Shown piece after piece: positions 6,756 through 12,826 of a DNA stretch of 14,569 nucleotides (positions are counted from its first letter, which is position 1; every line of letters begins with the position of its first letter). This stretch comes from an uncultured Collinsella sp. GTDB lineage: Bacteria > Actinomycetota > Coriobacteriia > Coriobacteriales > Coriobacteriaceae. Both the position numbers and the translations under genes were made by a program. The stretch spans positions 1 through 14,569 of the forward strand of contig UQOJ01000052.1 in the NCBI GenBank assembly GCA_900542635.1, written 5' to 3'. Under the pieces are notes generated by a model, which saw only the letters and a list, made by a program, of their open reading frames with translations, was not told where the DNA came from and made no database searches.

Positions 6756-7756
6756 TGAGGGGAACACATACCGTTGTCGTCGAGCGCGCAAAAGTAAAGT
6801 ACACGCTCACCTTTAAACGCAACATTTCCTTCATCCGCGGCAACAGCGGCACGGGCAAGACGACACTTATCTCGATGATTCGCGACTACAACGATCGAGG
6901 ACAAGAAAGCGGCGTCAAGCTTAGCTGCGACGTACCCTGCGAAACGCTTTCCGGTAGGCGTTGGGAGCGCGAGCTTTCGATTATTGAAGATTCGATTGTC
7001 TTTTTGGATGAAGGTAACGAGTTTATCTACTCAAAAGATTTCGCCAAGGCTGTTAACGGATCGTCCAACTATTTTGTTCTGATATCTCGTCGCGACGCCA
7101 ACGAACTCCCGTACAGCGTCGACGAGATCCTAAAACTGGTCAACACGACGAGCAAGGTAATCAACGGACGCAAAAGCGACAAGCGTTTTTACTCGGTGAC
7201 CAAGCCAATATATGATCACACGGCAAGCATGCTCTACCAGGACCTTAACGTAGGATTCGACAATCCCGACGCCGTGATTGTCGAGGATAGCAAGTCTGGG
7301 TATCAATTCTACAGCGCCCTTTGCAACCGGCTGGGGATCCCCTGCTATACCGCCACCGGCGTAGCGAATCTAAAACGAACGATTCACGAATGTCCCGAGC
7401 AAAACATCCTTGCCATTGGAGACGGAGCAGCATTCGGTCCTTATATCGAAAAGACATTGGGGCAGCGCGTTTACAAGAATGTTCGCTTGTTCCTCCCGGA
7501 GTCATTCGAGTGGACACTCCTACGCTCCGGGCTCATCCCCAGTAGCGACATTCCCAAAATCCTTGAGGATCCCTCGAGTTATATCGAAAGCCGCGATTAT
7601 TTAAGCTGGGAACGATTCTTTACGGATGTGCTGGTCAAATACTCAGCAGATACCCGCTACGCTTACAAAAAGGCACGACTTAACGAGCAGTACCTAAAGC
7701 CACAGGCAATGAGTGCAGTATCGAAAGTCTTACCAGACTGTCTGAGGATGAAATAG
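6755..7756 (+). CDS. P-loop NTPase with possible Toprim-like C-terminal half
   Basis: A 333-aa protein. Residues 1-160 are a compact NTPase: FIRGNSGTGKTTL holds a Walker A motif (GNSGTGKT, 29-36), and SIVFLDEGNEF (80-90) holds Walker B with Asp85 and Glu86. LISRRDANELPYS (109-121) looks like a sensor-type segment. From about 170 a second part begins with DAVIVEDSKSGYQFYSAL (Glu177, Asp178), then ILAIGDGAAFGPYI (218-231, Asp223). This order of an acidic end of a strand, an alpha/beta unit and a second acidic strand end recalls Toprim folds in OLD-type proteins, but the second Asp of a D-x-D is missing, so the match is tentative. The last 60 residues are helical and basic. It overlaps the DUF4869-like gene at TAATG and ends before a strong terminator. 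It is not a recognisable ABC transporter: no signature motif. Role unknown; a two-gene defence or stress module is a guess from context. Confidence 0.7.
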   Translation: MRGTHTVVVERAKVKYTLTFKRNISFIRGNSGTGKTTLISMIRDYNDRGQESGVKLSCDVPCETLSGRRWERELSIIEDSIVFLDEGNEFIYSKDFAKAVNGSSNYFVLISRRDANELPYSVDEILKLVNTTSKVINGRKSDKRFYSVTKPIYDHTASMLYQDLNVGFDNPDAVIVEDSKSGYQFYSALCNRLGIPCYTATGVANLKRTIHECPEQNILAIGDGAAFGPYIEKTLGQRVYKNVRLFLPESFEWTLLRSGLIPSSDIPKILEDPSSYIESRDYLSWERFFTDVLVKYSADTRYAYKKARLNEQYLKPQAMSAVSKVLPDCLRMK

Positions 7757-7798
7757 GCAGCCCCAGGCTAAATCATGCAAATAGACCCCTGTTCGAAT

Positions 7799-7842
7799 AT
7801 CGGACGCCCACAGCAAATGCCTTGCGGGCGTCCGATTTTTTT
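7799..7842 (+). terminator. Strong intrinsic terminator after the NTPase gene
   Basis: ATCGGACGCCC (7799-7809) pairs perfectly with GGGCGTCCGAT (7826-7836) over 11 bp, followed directly by a run of seven T (7836-7842). It lies 42 nt after the NTPase stop and separates the two-gene unit from the helix-turn-helix gene. Confidence 0.92.
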
Positions 7843-7884
7843 AATAGACAAACTCCATCAAGCACAAACAGGCAACATACCGGC

Positions 7885-7912
7885 TTTACAGACGGACTAT
7901 TAGTATTAATAT
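7885..7912 (+). promoter_or_regulatory. Promoter of the helix-turn-helix gene
   Basis: TTTACA (7885-7890, five of six to the -35 consensus), a 16-nt spacer and TAATAT (7907-7912, four of six to the -10) lie 40 nt upstream of the ATG at 7952. The region is A+T-rich and lies just past a terminator, so an own promoter is expected here. Confidence 0.55.
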
Positions 7913-7914
7913 GG

Positions 7915-7925
7915 TAGGTATCCTA
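7915..7925. promoter_or_regulatory. Possible operator palindrome at the transcription start
   Basis: TAGG-TAT-CCTA is a perfect 4-bp inverted repeat around three bases, placed just after the predicted -10 box, where a repressor would block initiation. The helix-turn-helix protein encoded immediately downstream is the obvious candidate ligand (autoregulation). The element is short and could be chance. Confidence 0.25.
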
Positions 7926-7951
7926 TACGTTCCGGTTGGAAAGGAATAGAG

Positions 7952-8755
7952 ATGCCACCTAAGACAATTCAAGTTAGCGAAGATTTAGCAAACCAAATCA
8001 AAGCAAGGAGAGCAGAACTGGGCCTTAGCATCGAAGAAGCGGCTTCCAGAGCCGGAATCGGGGCAAAAACATGGGGTAAGTACGAGAGCGGCCAATCCAT
8101 TCGAAGCGATAAGGCAACAGCCGTGTGCAAGGTACTCAAATGGAAAAACTTCCCCGATGATTCAGCCGCAGAAACTATAAATGAGGCCACGACAAAAGAA
8201 TCCTTGGCGATTGATTCGAGTCATGCCGCCTGGTCCCAATTCTTAAAAGATGAATATGGCTATAAGGGCGCAGCGTCCTTCGCCTTTGGAACCGATATTT
8301 TGCTTGACTATATCAATAAGGATCTTGAGGACCTCTCTCATCTTCCAAAAGGGACTCATGTAGGACAACTCCCCGATAGCTGGATGATTGATTTGCTCCC
8401 ACCTCAATATCTGATGCAGTACAACTATGACTTTCTATTCAAACTTCGAGCAGATCTGATTAGTTATCGTATGCGAGCAAAACACGGACAAGACATAATG
8501 GCCCACACCGTTGCACAAGAACTGCTTGTAAGGCTTATCCGAGATGCGTCATTCGAACTCGTTTCCGACTGGGAAACCGATGAAACCGATCTCGATGAAG
8601 ACGGCTATCCACGGGACTTAGGTTGGGATGAATGGCCCGAGGATATCTGTGGCGACGATGATCTCAAATTCTTTATTAATGACGACACATGGACGGAAGA
8701 AGGCAATTCATATTCGTTCGAGAACTGGTTTGAACCCCAGTTCTATCTAAGTTAA
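7952..8755 (+). CDS. XRE-type helix-turn-helix protein with acidic C-terminal region
   Basis: A 267-aa protein. Residues about 10-70 form a lambda-repressor-like (XRE/HTH_3) DNA-binding domain: ADLANQIKARRAELGLSIEEAA-like first helices, GIGAKTWGKYESGQS as the turn and recognition helix, then a Lys-rich linker. Residues about 88-195 (SHAAWSQFLKDEYGYKG through QELLVRLIRDAS) are an unrecognised helical domain. Residues about 200-255 are crowded with Asp, Glu and Trp (DWETDETDLDEDGY, DEWPEDICGDDD), giving a strongly negative tail. There are no membrane segments. AAGGA at 7941-7945 supports the ATG. It is transcribed alone between two terminator-like hairpins. Codon use is the most A+T-rich in the window, suggesting acquisition by transfer. 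It could be a regulator of the neighbouring two-gene unit, or a stand-alone host or phage-derived regulator; the target is not visible. Confidence 0.8.
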   Translation: MPPKTIQVSEDLANQIKARRAELGLSIEEAASRAGIGAKTWGKYESGQSIRSDKATAVCKVLKWKNFPDDSAAETINEATTKESLAIDSSHAAWSQFLKDEYGYKGAASFAFGTDILLDYINKDLEDLSHLPKGTHVGQLPDSWMIDLLPPQYLMQYNYDFLFKLRADLISYRMRAKHGQDIMAHTVAQELLVRLIRDASFELVSDWETDETDLDEDGYPRDLGWDEWPEDICGDDDLKFFINDDTWTEEGNSYSFENWFEPQFYLS

Positions 8756-8776
8756 ATAGGCAACGAACAAACGGAG

Positions 8777-8794
8777 CTTCAGCAGAGACTGAAG
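8777..8794. other. Small hairpin after the helix-turn-helix gene
   Basis: CTTCAG (8777-8782) and CTGAAG (8789-8794) form a 6-bp stem with a 6-nt loop, 21 nt after the stop. No T run follows, so it is at best a weak terminator or an mRNA 3'-end stabiliser. Confidence 0.3.
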
Positions 8795-8834
8795 GCGCCC
8801 AGTTCTAACCCTGACACTAAAATGTCCACAAAAC

Positions 8835-8865
8835 AGCGGGGACGATCAGCTTGGTCGACCCCGCT
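8835..8865 (-). terminator. Hairpin between the converging HTH and acyltransferase genes
   Basis: AGCGGGG (8835-8841) pairs with CCCCGCT (8859-8865). Inside, after an A-A mismatch, CGA (8843-8845) pairs with TCG (8855-8857) around a 9-nt loop. It lies 5 nt past the acyltransferase stop. On the - strand it is followed by TGTTTTGTGG, a weak U-rich tail. It could end transcription from both sides of this convergent junction. Confidence 0.6.
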
Positions 8866-8870
8866 ACAAA

Positions 8871-9857
8871 TTACGCCTTTTTGATTACGTATGCCAAGCC
8901 GATATCGCAGGCGCAGCGTATGATTGATGCGAAGAGCCACGATGCTGGCAGCGTCATCAACAGGGGCATCGTCTGCCAGGGAATAAACCAATCGACCGCG
9001 TGGATCGCAAAGATCGCCAGACTGGCTTGTCCGCAAAACACGAGTCCTCGCTCAAAAGCCCCCAAAACCGGCACGTCCTTCAGTTTCTCAAGCGCCATGG
9101 AAACCCAGCACACACAGTAGCTACCGGCAAGAGCGGCAACCGTCGCAACCACAAACCCATCCACACGACGGCTCGAAAGCTCAAGCCCGCTCAGCGCGGC
9201 AAGGACAAGCCAAGCGACACCGGCTCCAATAAACAGAAGAGGCTTGCTCACGCTCGGCTCCAGCCCCCTTTGGCGGGCCGTATAGCCAACCCACATCAGC
9301 AGCACAATATAGCAGCTTAGATCAAGATCAAGCGGCAGGTAGATACCCAAAAAGCGAGACACGTTCAGGCCGCAGAAAGCTATCGCAGCACAGACAACGC
9401 CCTGCCAAACAACCCCAACTTCGCGCCCATCAAACAGCCGCACCAGCGCATTAAACAGAAGGCGCGACGTAAACAGTGCCGCCAAAAACCACGCCATGCC
9501 AACAGCGGCAATGCCAAGCCCAGGCACGTCAACGCCCGAAGCAAACACGAGCGTTTCAAGTCCACCCGTAAGCACACCGCCCGTCAAAGGAACCCCGATC
9601 ATCAAGAACGACGGCACTTGCCAGGCCAGTGCAAGAATCACATACGGCACCAGCAGGCGCGACACCGAACCACTCAGCAGCTCGCGCCACGGCTTAGGCC
9701 TAAACGTATATCCAGCAAGAATAAAGAACACCGGCATGTGAAACGAGAAGATGGCATGCCGCAAAGGAGAAGGATTTGGGACGGTGTGCCCCACAATGAC
9801 CAGAATAATTGCAATCCCCTTTGCAATATCTATCCAGTCGAGCCTTTTGGTCCCCAT
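8871..9857 (-). CDS. Acyltransferase-3 family membrane protein
   Basis: Members of this family move acyl groups (often acetyl) across the membrane onto sugars of surface glycans or other substrates. The 328-aa protein opens with RLDWIDIAKGIAIILVIVGHT (His24 in the first membrane helix), then FSFHMPVFFILAGY (His40), both hallmark motifs. Hydrophobic stretches continue to the end, about ten membrane segments by eye, with AIHAVDWF near the C-terminus. The reading frame extends nine codons upstream, but ATG 9857 is preferred: GAAGGG (plus 9864-9869) sits six bases upstream and MGTKRLDWIDIAKG is the family's usual beginning. Only 33 nt separate the start from the tRNA terminator, so no separate promoter is obvious. 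Nearby glycan-export and glycosyltransferase genes suggest a surface glycan as acceptor, but this is inference. Confidence 0.88.
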   Translation of the reverse strand: MGTKRLDWIDIAKGIAIILVIVGHTVPNPSPLRHAIFSFHMPVFFILAGYTFRPKPWRELLSGSVSRLLVPYVILALAWQVPSFLMIGVPLTGGVLTGGLETLVFASGVDVPGLGIAAVGMAWFLAALFTSRLLFNALVRLFDGREVGVVWQGVVCAAIAFCGLNVSRFLGIYLPLDLDLSCYIVLLMWVGYTARQRGLEPSVSKPLLFIGAGVAWLVLAALSGLELSSRRVDGFVVATVAALAGSYCVCWVSMALEKLKDVPVLGAFERGLVFCGQASLAIFAIHAVDWFIPWQTMPLLMTLPASWLFASIIRCACDIGLAYVIKKA

Positions 9858-9890
9858 AGCACACCCTTCAAAACCGCAGCACACAAGACG

Positions 9891-9923
9891 AAAAAAGCCC
9901 GGACCACCAAGCGGTCCGGGCTT
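9891..9923 (-). terminator. Strong intrinsic terminator downstream of tRNA-Arg
   Basis: AAGCCCGGACC (9895-9905) and GGTCCGGGCTT (9913-9923) form an 11-bp stem with a 7-nt loop. On the - strand it is followed by six T (complement of 9891-9896). It lies 9 nt past the encoded CCA of the tRNA and would also stop read-through from the ABC transporter genes. Confidence 0.93.
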
Positions 9924-9932
9924 AATAAACGA

Positions 9933-10009
9933 TGGTGCTCCATGGCGGATTCGAACCGTCGACCTTGGGATTAGAAGTCCCCTGCTCTATCCAACTGAGC
10001 TAATGGAGC
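9933..10009 (-). tRNA. tRNA-Arg (anticodon UCU), CCA encoded
   Basis: Read on the - strand, a 7-bp acceptor stem (GCTCCAT with ATGGAGC) encloses a D arm (GCTC/GAGC with AGTTGGATA loop), an anticodon loop CTTCTAA giving anticodon TCT (arginine, AGA codons), a 5-nt variable loop and a T loop TTCGAAT. The discriminator A and CCA are encoded (9933-9936). Two stem positions are unpaired in this fold: G27-A43 at the base of the anticodon stem and A50-C64 in the T stem. The rest is canonical, so the gene looks functional. Confidence 0.95.
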
Positions 10010-10055
10010 AAATAACCGCACGCCCAAGCACGCGCACGCGTGCCAGGCGCTAGTA

Positions 10056-10061
10056 ATTATA
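10056..10061 (-). promoter_or_regulatory. Candidate -10 box for tRNA-Arg
   Basis: On the - strand a perfect TATAAT (10061 down to 10056) begins two bases after the stop codon of the ABC ATPase gene, 47 nt before the tRNA 5' end. The -35 region would lie in the last codons of the ATPase gene, and no good TTGACA match is seen there at 17 nt. A 10-bp palindrome, GCACGCGTGC (10034-10043), sits between this box and the tRNA. Confidence 0.45.
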
Positions 10062-10063
10062 AC

Positions 10064-10831
10064 CTAGTTGAACTGCTCGCGGTACGCCTTGCAGACCTCA
10101 TCAACCGGGCCGTCCATGCGAAGGTCGCCCTTCTCAATCCAAACGGCGCGCTGGCAGATGCGCTCAACCTGCTCCATGGAGTGCGAAACGAACAGAACCG
10201 TCACGTCGCCGCTCTGGATAAAGTGCTGAATACGCGCCTCGCACTTTTGCTGGAAGAACACATCGCCGACGGACAGCGTCTCGTCAACGATCAGAATATC
10301 GGGCTCGGTGATCGTCGCGATTGCAAAGGCAATACGCGCCACCATGCCCGAGGAGAAGTTCTTAAGCGGCATGTCGACAAAGTTCTGCAGCTCAGCGAAC
10401 TCGATAATGCCGTCAAAGTTGGCGTCGATGAACTCCTTGGTGTAGCCGAGCAGGGCACCGTTCAGATAGATGTTCTCGCGGGCGGTCAGCTCGGGGTCAA
10501 AGCCGGCACCAAGCTCAATCAGCGGCGCGATGTTACCGTGCACCTTAACGCTGCCCTCACTGGGCTCAAGCACGCCAGCGATGATCTTGAGCATCGTAGA
10601 CTTGCCGGAACCATTGGTGCCGACCAGACCCACAACTTCGCCGCGATGAATATCGAACGAGATGTGCTTAAGCGCCCGAAACTCCTCAAAGAACAGCTCG
10701 TGCTTGGCAAGCTTAATGAAGTACTCCTTGAGGTTGGTCAGCGACTCAGACGCCATGTTAAAGATCATGGTGACGTCGTCGACCTCGACAGCCAGAGGCT
10801 GCTCGCTGTAATCAACAACAGATTCAGTCAT
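10064..10831 (-). CDS. ABC transporter ATPase for polysaccharide / teichoic-acid-type export
   Basis: The 255-aa protein is the cytoplasmic ATPase of an ABC-2 exporter, of the Wzt/RfbB/TagH group. Walker A GTNGSGKST, the group-typical signature NFSSGMVARIAFA, Walker B ILIVDETLSVGD, and the switch segment LFVSHSMEQV are all present. The N-terminal FNMASESLTNLKEYFIKLA stretch before FRALKHISF is typical of O-antigen and teichoic-acid exporters. It lacks the long C-terminal carbohydrate-binding domain found in some Wzt proteins, so it probably does not select a modified chain end. The start is ATG 10831, with AAGGAG (plus 10839-10844) seven bases upstream; a GTG three bases earlier is too close to it. 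The ribosome-binding site overlaps the permease stop, so the two genes form an operon. It stops just before the tRNA promoter region. Confidence 0.92.
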   Translation of the reverse strand: MTESVVDYSEQPLAVEVDDVTMIFNMASESLTNLKEYFIKLAKHELFFEEFRALKHISFDIHRGEVVGLVGTNGSGKSTMLKIIAGVLEPSEGSVKVHGNIAPLIELGAGFDPELTARENIYLNGALLGYTKEFIDANFDGIIEFAELQNFVDMPLKNFSSGMVARIAFAIATITEPDILIVDETLSVGDVFFQQKCEARIQHFIQSGDVTVLFVSHSMEQVERICQRAVWIEKGDLRMDGPVDEVCKAYREQFN

Positions 10832-10842
10832 CACAGCACTCC

Positions 10843-11688
10843 TTAGATGTAGAGGATGAACTTGCGCTCGGACTTATGGAACACGGTGTAGCCAATAACA
10901 AGCGCAAGAACCGCCCAAGCAACGCACATACCAAACGTCGTAAGCGAGGGCGTAGTCTGGAACAGGAAGATATCGCGCATAAACTGCAGGTAGTTATACA
11001 TGGGGTTCGCATAGACCAGAATGCGCACGAGATGCGGCATTTGCGCAACGAAGTCGGTCGTCCAGAAAATAGGCGTGATGTAAGTCCACGCCGTAATGAC
11101 GACGCTCCACAGATGCATGACATCGCGGAAGAAGACCGTGAGGGCGGAAAGCATCATGCCCAGGCCCATGCAGAAGCACATAAGCAGCAGTAGGCAGACC
11201 GGCAGCAGAATCAGGTGCCAAGAAGGCATAACGTGGAACCACAGCATAACGATGGCAACGGCGACCAGCGAGAAGGCAAAGTTGACCAACGAGAAGAGCA
11301 CCTTCTGCACCGGGAAGACCCAGCGGTGCACTTTAACCTTCTTGAGCAGCGGAGCCGCGCCCACGATCGACGTCAGGGCCTGGTTCGTAGACTCGGACAT
11401 GACGGCAAAGGTGACGTTACCCACGATCAAGTACAGCGGGTACATCTCGGGCGTAATTGAGCCATTGCGGCCCTGGGCGAAAATCGTCGAGAACACGATG
11501 GCCATGACGATCATCATCAGCAGCGGGTTGAGCACCGACCATGCGACGCCCAGAACGCTACGGCGATACTTGATCTTAAAATCCTTGGTAACCAGCTGAC
11601 GAAGGATAAACGCATCCTTCTCAAATTCGTTCTTAGCAAACGTCGCAGGCAGACTGCGAGTTTCTTGTTGCTTTGTCTGATCCGACAC
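10843..11688 (-). CDS. ABC-2 type glycan export permease (Wzm/TagG family)
   Basis: A 281-aa integral membrane partner of the ATPase encoded 11 nt downstream. After a hydrophilic N-terminus comes DFKIKYRRSVLGVAWSVLNP (typical of Wzm/TagG permeases), then about six membrane segments, including PLLMMIVMAIVFSTIF, FSLVNFAFSLVAVAIVML, LILLPVCLLLLMCFCMGLGM and a C-terminal MCVAWAVLALVIGYTVF. NPMYNYLQFMRDIFLF near the end is also family-like. The likely substrate is a lipid-linked polysaccharide or teichoic-acid-like polymer. The start chosen is GTG 11688, with AAAGGAG (plus 11697-11703) eight bases upstream; the frame extends to an ATG at 11760, but that one has no good ribosome-binding site and lies upstream of the predicted promoter. 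It diverges from the glycosyltransferase genes. Confidence 0.9.
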   Translation of the reverse strand: MSDQTKQQETRSLPATFAKNEFEKDAFILRQLVTKDFKIKYRRSVLGVAWSVLNPLLMMIVMAIVFSTIFAQGRNGSITPEMYPLYLIVGNVTFAVMSESTNQALTSIVGAAPLLKKVKVHRWVFPVQKVLFSLVNFAFSLVAVAIVMLWFHVMPSWHLILLPVCLLLLMCFCMGLGMMLSALTVFFRDVMHLWSVVITAWTYITPIFWTTDFVAQMPHLVRILVYANPMYNYLQFMRDIFLFQTTPSLTTFGMCVAWAVLALVIGYTVFHKSERKFILYI

Positions 11689-11727
11689 GGATGCAACTCC
11701 TTTACTCGTAATCGTTGACAAACGAAC

Positions 11728-11733
11728 AGTATA
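11728..11733 (-). promoter_or_regulatory. Candidate -10 box of the ABC transporter operon
   Basis: TATACT on the - strand (11733 to 11728), five of six to consensus, lies 39 nt upstream of the GTG start. The -35 region at 16-18 nt spacing shows only weak matches. It sits back to back with the promoter of the divergent glycosyltransferase gene. Confidence 0.45.
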
Positions 11734-11789
11734 GACCCGACGACCATGCAAACGATTCACGCAACAAAACTGGAGAACTAACCCACATC

Positions 11790-11818
11790 TTAGGATGCCA
11801 TGACCAAACGGCTATACT
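11790..11818 (+). promoter_or_regulatory. Promoter of the glycosyltransferase / YfhO operon
   Basis: TATACT (11813-11818) is preceded at exactly 17 nt by TTAGGA (11790-11795, three of six to the -35 consensus). It lies 30 nt upstream of the GTG start at 11849. No other gene lies between this box and the divergent transporter, so a promoter is required here. Confidence 0.5.
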
Positions 11819-11848
11819 TTCAAGGATTGAATGTATAAGGAGCATTGA

Positions 11849-12820
11849 GTGAATTCTGAATCCATCGCCGTCATCATCCCCTGCTACAACGAAGCGCTCA
11901 CGGTCGGCAAAGTCATCGACGACTTTCACCGCGAGCTTCCGCAAGCGACGGTCTATGTCTATGACAACAACTCGTCGGACGATACCTCACGCATCGCCAC
12001 CGAGCACGGCGCCACGGTCCGCTTTGAGCCCCGTCAGGGAAAGGGCAACGTGTGCCGCCAGATGTTTCGCGACATCGACGCCGATTGCTACCTGATGGTC
12101 GACGGCGACGACACCTACCCCGCCGAGGCGGCCAAAGCCCTCTGCGAGCCTATCCTCAGCGGCACGGCCGACATGACCGTAGGCGATCGCCTTTCCAACG
12201 GCACCTATGCCGAGGAGAACAAGCGTGCCTTCCACGGCTTTGGCAACAATCTGGTCCGTGCCATGATCAAGTGGATCTATGGCTACAGCTTCGATGATGT
12301 CATGACCGGCTACCGTGCCATGAGCCGCCCGTTCGTTAAAACCTTCCCTGTGCTTTCCGAGGGCTTCCAGATCGAAACCGAGCTCTCGATCCACGCCGTC
12401 GACCACCGCTGGCGCATCAAAGATGTGCCCATCGAGTACCGCGACCGTCCGGAAGGTTCCGAGTCCAAGCTCAATACCGTAAGCGACGGCATTAAAGTCG
12501 TTGCGATGATTGGCACGCTGTTCAAGGACTACCGCCCTCTGAAGTTCTTCAGCCTCGTCGCGCTTCTGTTTGCGGTGATCGGCCTCGCCTTGGGCACGCC
12601 CATCGTTGTCGAGTATTTCCAGACCGGCCTCGTTCCGTGCTTCCCCACCGCCATGCTCGCCGCGTCGTTTATGTTCCTGTGCGGTCTGAGCCTTGCGACC
12701 GGCTTCATCCTCGATTCCGTGGCAAAGGTCGAAAAAAAGCAGTGGGAGGTCAACGTATATTGCAAGTACGCCTACGAAGACCAGCCCGGCCACCCTACTT
12801 CCAAGCCAAGCGAGAGGTAA
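11849..12820 (+). CDS. Family-2 glycosyltransferase, DPM1-like, with C-terminal membrane segments
   Basis: A 323-aa enzyme that probably moves a sugar from a nucleotide donor to a polyprenyl phosphate or a growing glycan at the inner membrane face. The GT-A catalytic domain spans about residues 5-220: IIPCYNEALTVGKVI (9-23), VYVYDNNSSDDTS with Asp39, and LMVDGDDTYP, whose D-x-D (Asp85, Asp87) binds metal and nucleotide. MTGYRAMSRPFVK and EGFQIETELS are typical of dolichol-phosphate-mannose-synthase-like proteins. Two membrane helices follow (about 230-255 and 262-290). The start is GTG 11849, with AAGGAG at 11837-11842 six bases upstream. A 6-nt gap precedes the next glycosyltransferase. The sugar and acceptor cannot be told from sequence. 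Confidence 0.88.
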   Translation: MNSESIAVIIPCYNEALTVGKVIDDFHRELPQATVYVYDNNSSDDTSRIATEHGATVRFEPRQGKGNVCRQMFRDIDADCYLMVDGDDTYPAEAAKALCEPILSGTADMTVGDRLSNGTYAEENKRAFHGFGNNLVRAMIKWIYGYSFDDVMTGYRAMSRPFVKTFPVLSEGFQIETELSIHAVDHRWRIKDVPIEYRDRPEGSESKLNTVSDGIKVVAMIGTLFKDYRPLKFFSLVALLFAVIGLALGTPIVVEYFQTGLVPCFPTAMLAASFMFLCGLSLATGFILDSVAKVEKKQWEVNVYCKYAYEDQPGHPTSKPSER

Positions 12821-12826
12821 ACCACC

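Noticed and set aside
7791..7798. GTTCGAAT identical to 8 bases of the tRNA-Arg T loop, as a possible attachment-site remnant
   Set aside because: It is only 8 bases with a palindromic core, in inverted orientation relative to the tRNA gene, and flanking bases do not match.
8756..8870. Gap between HTH gene and acyltransferase checked for a small gene or gene remnant
   Set aside because: Only hairpins were found; no start with ribosome-binding site and no recognisable protein fragment in any frame.
9858..9884. Upstream ATG giving a nine-residue longer acyltransferase
   Set aside because: The internal ATG has a good ribosome-binding site at the right distance and gives the family's usual N-terminus; the extra residues would fall over that site.
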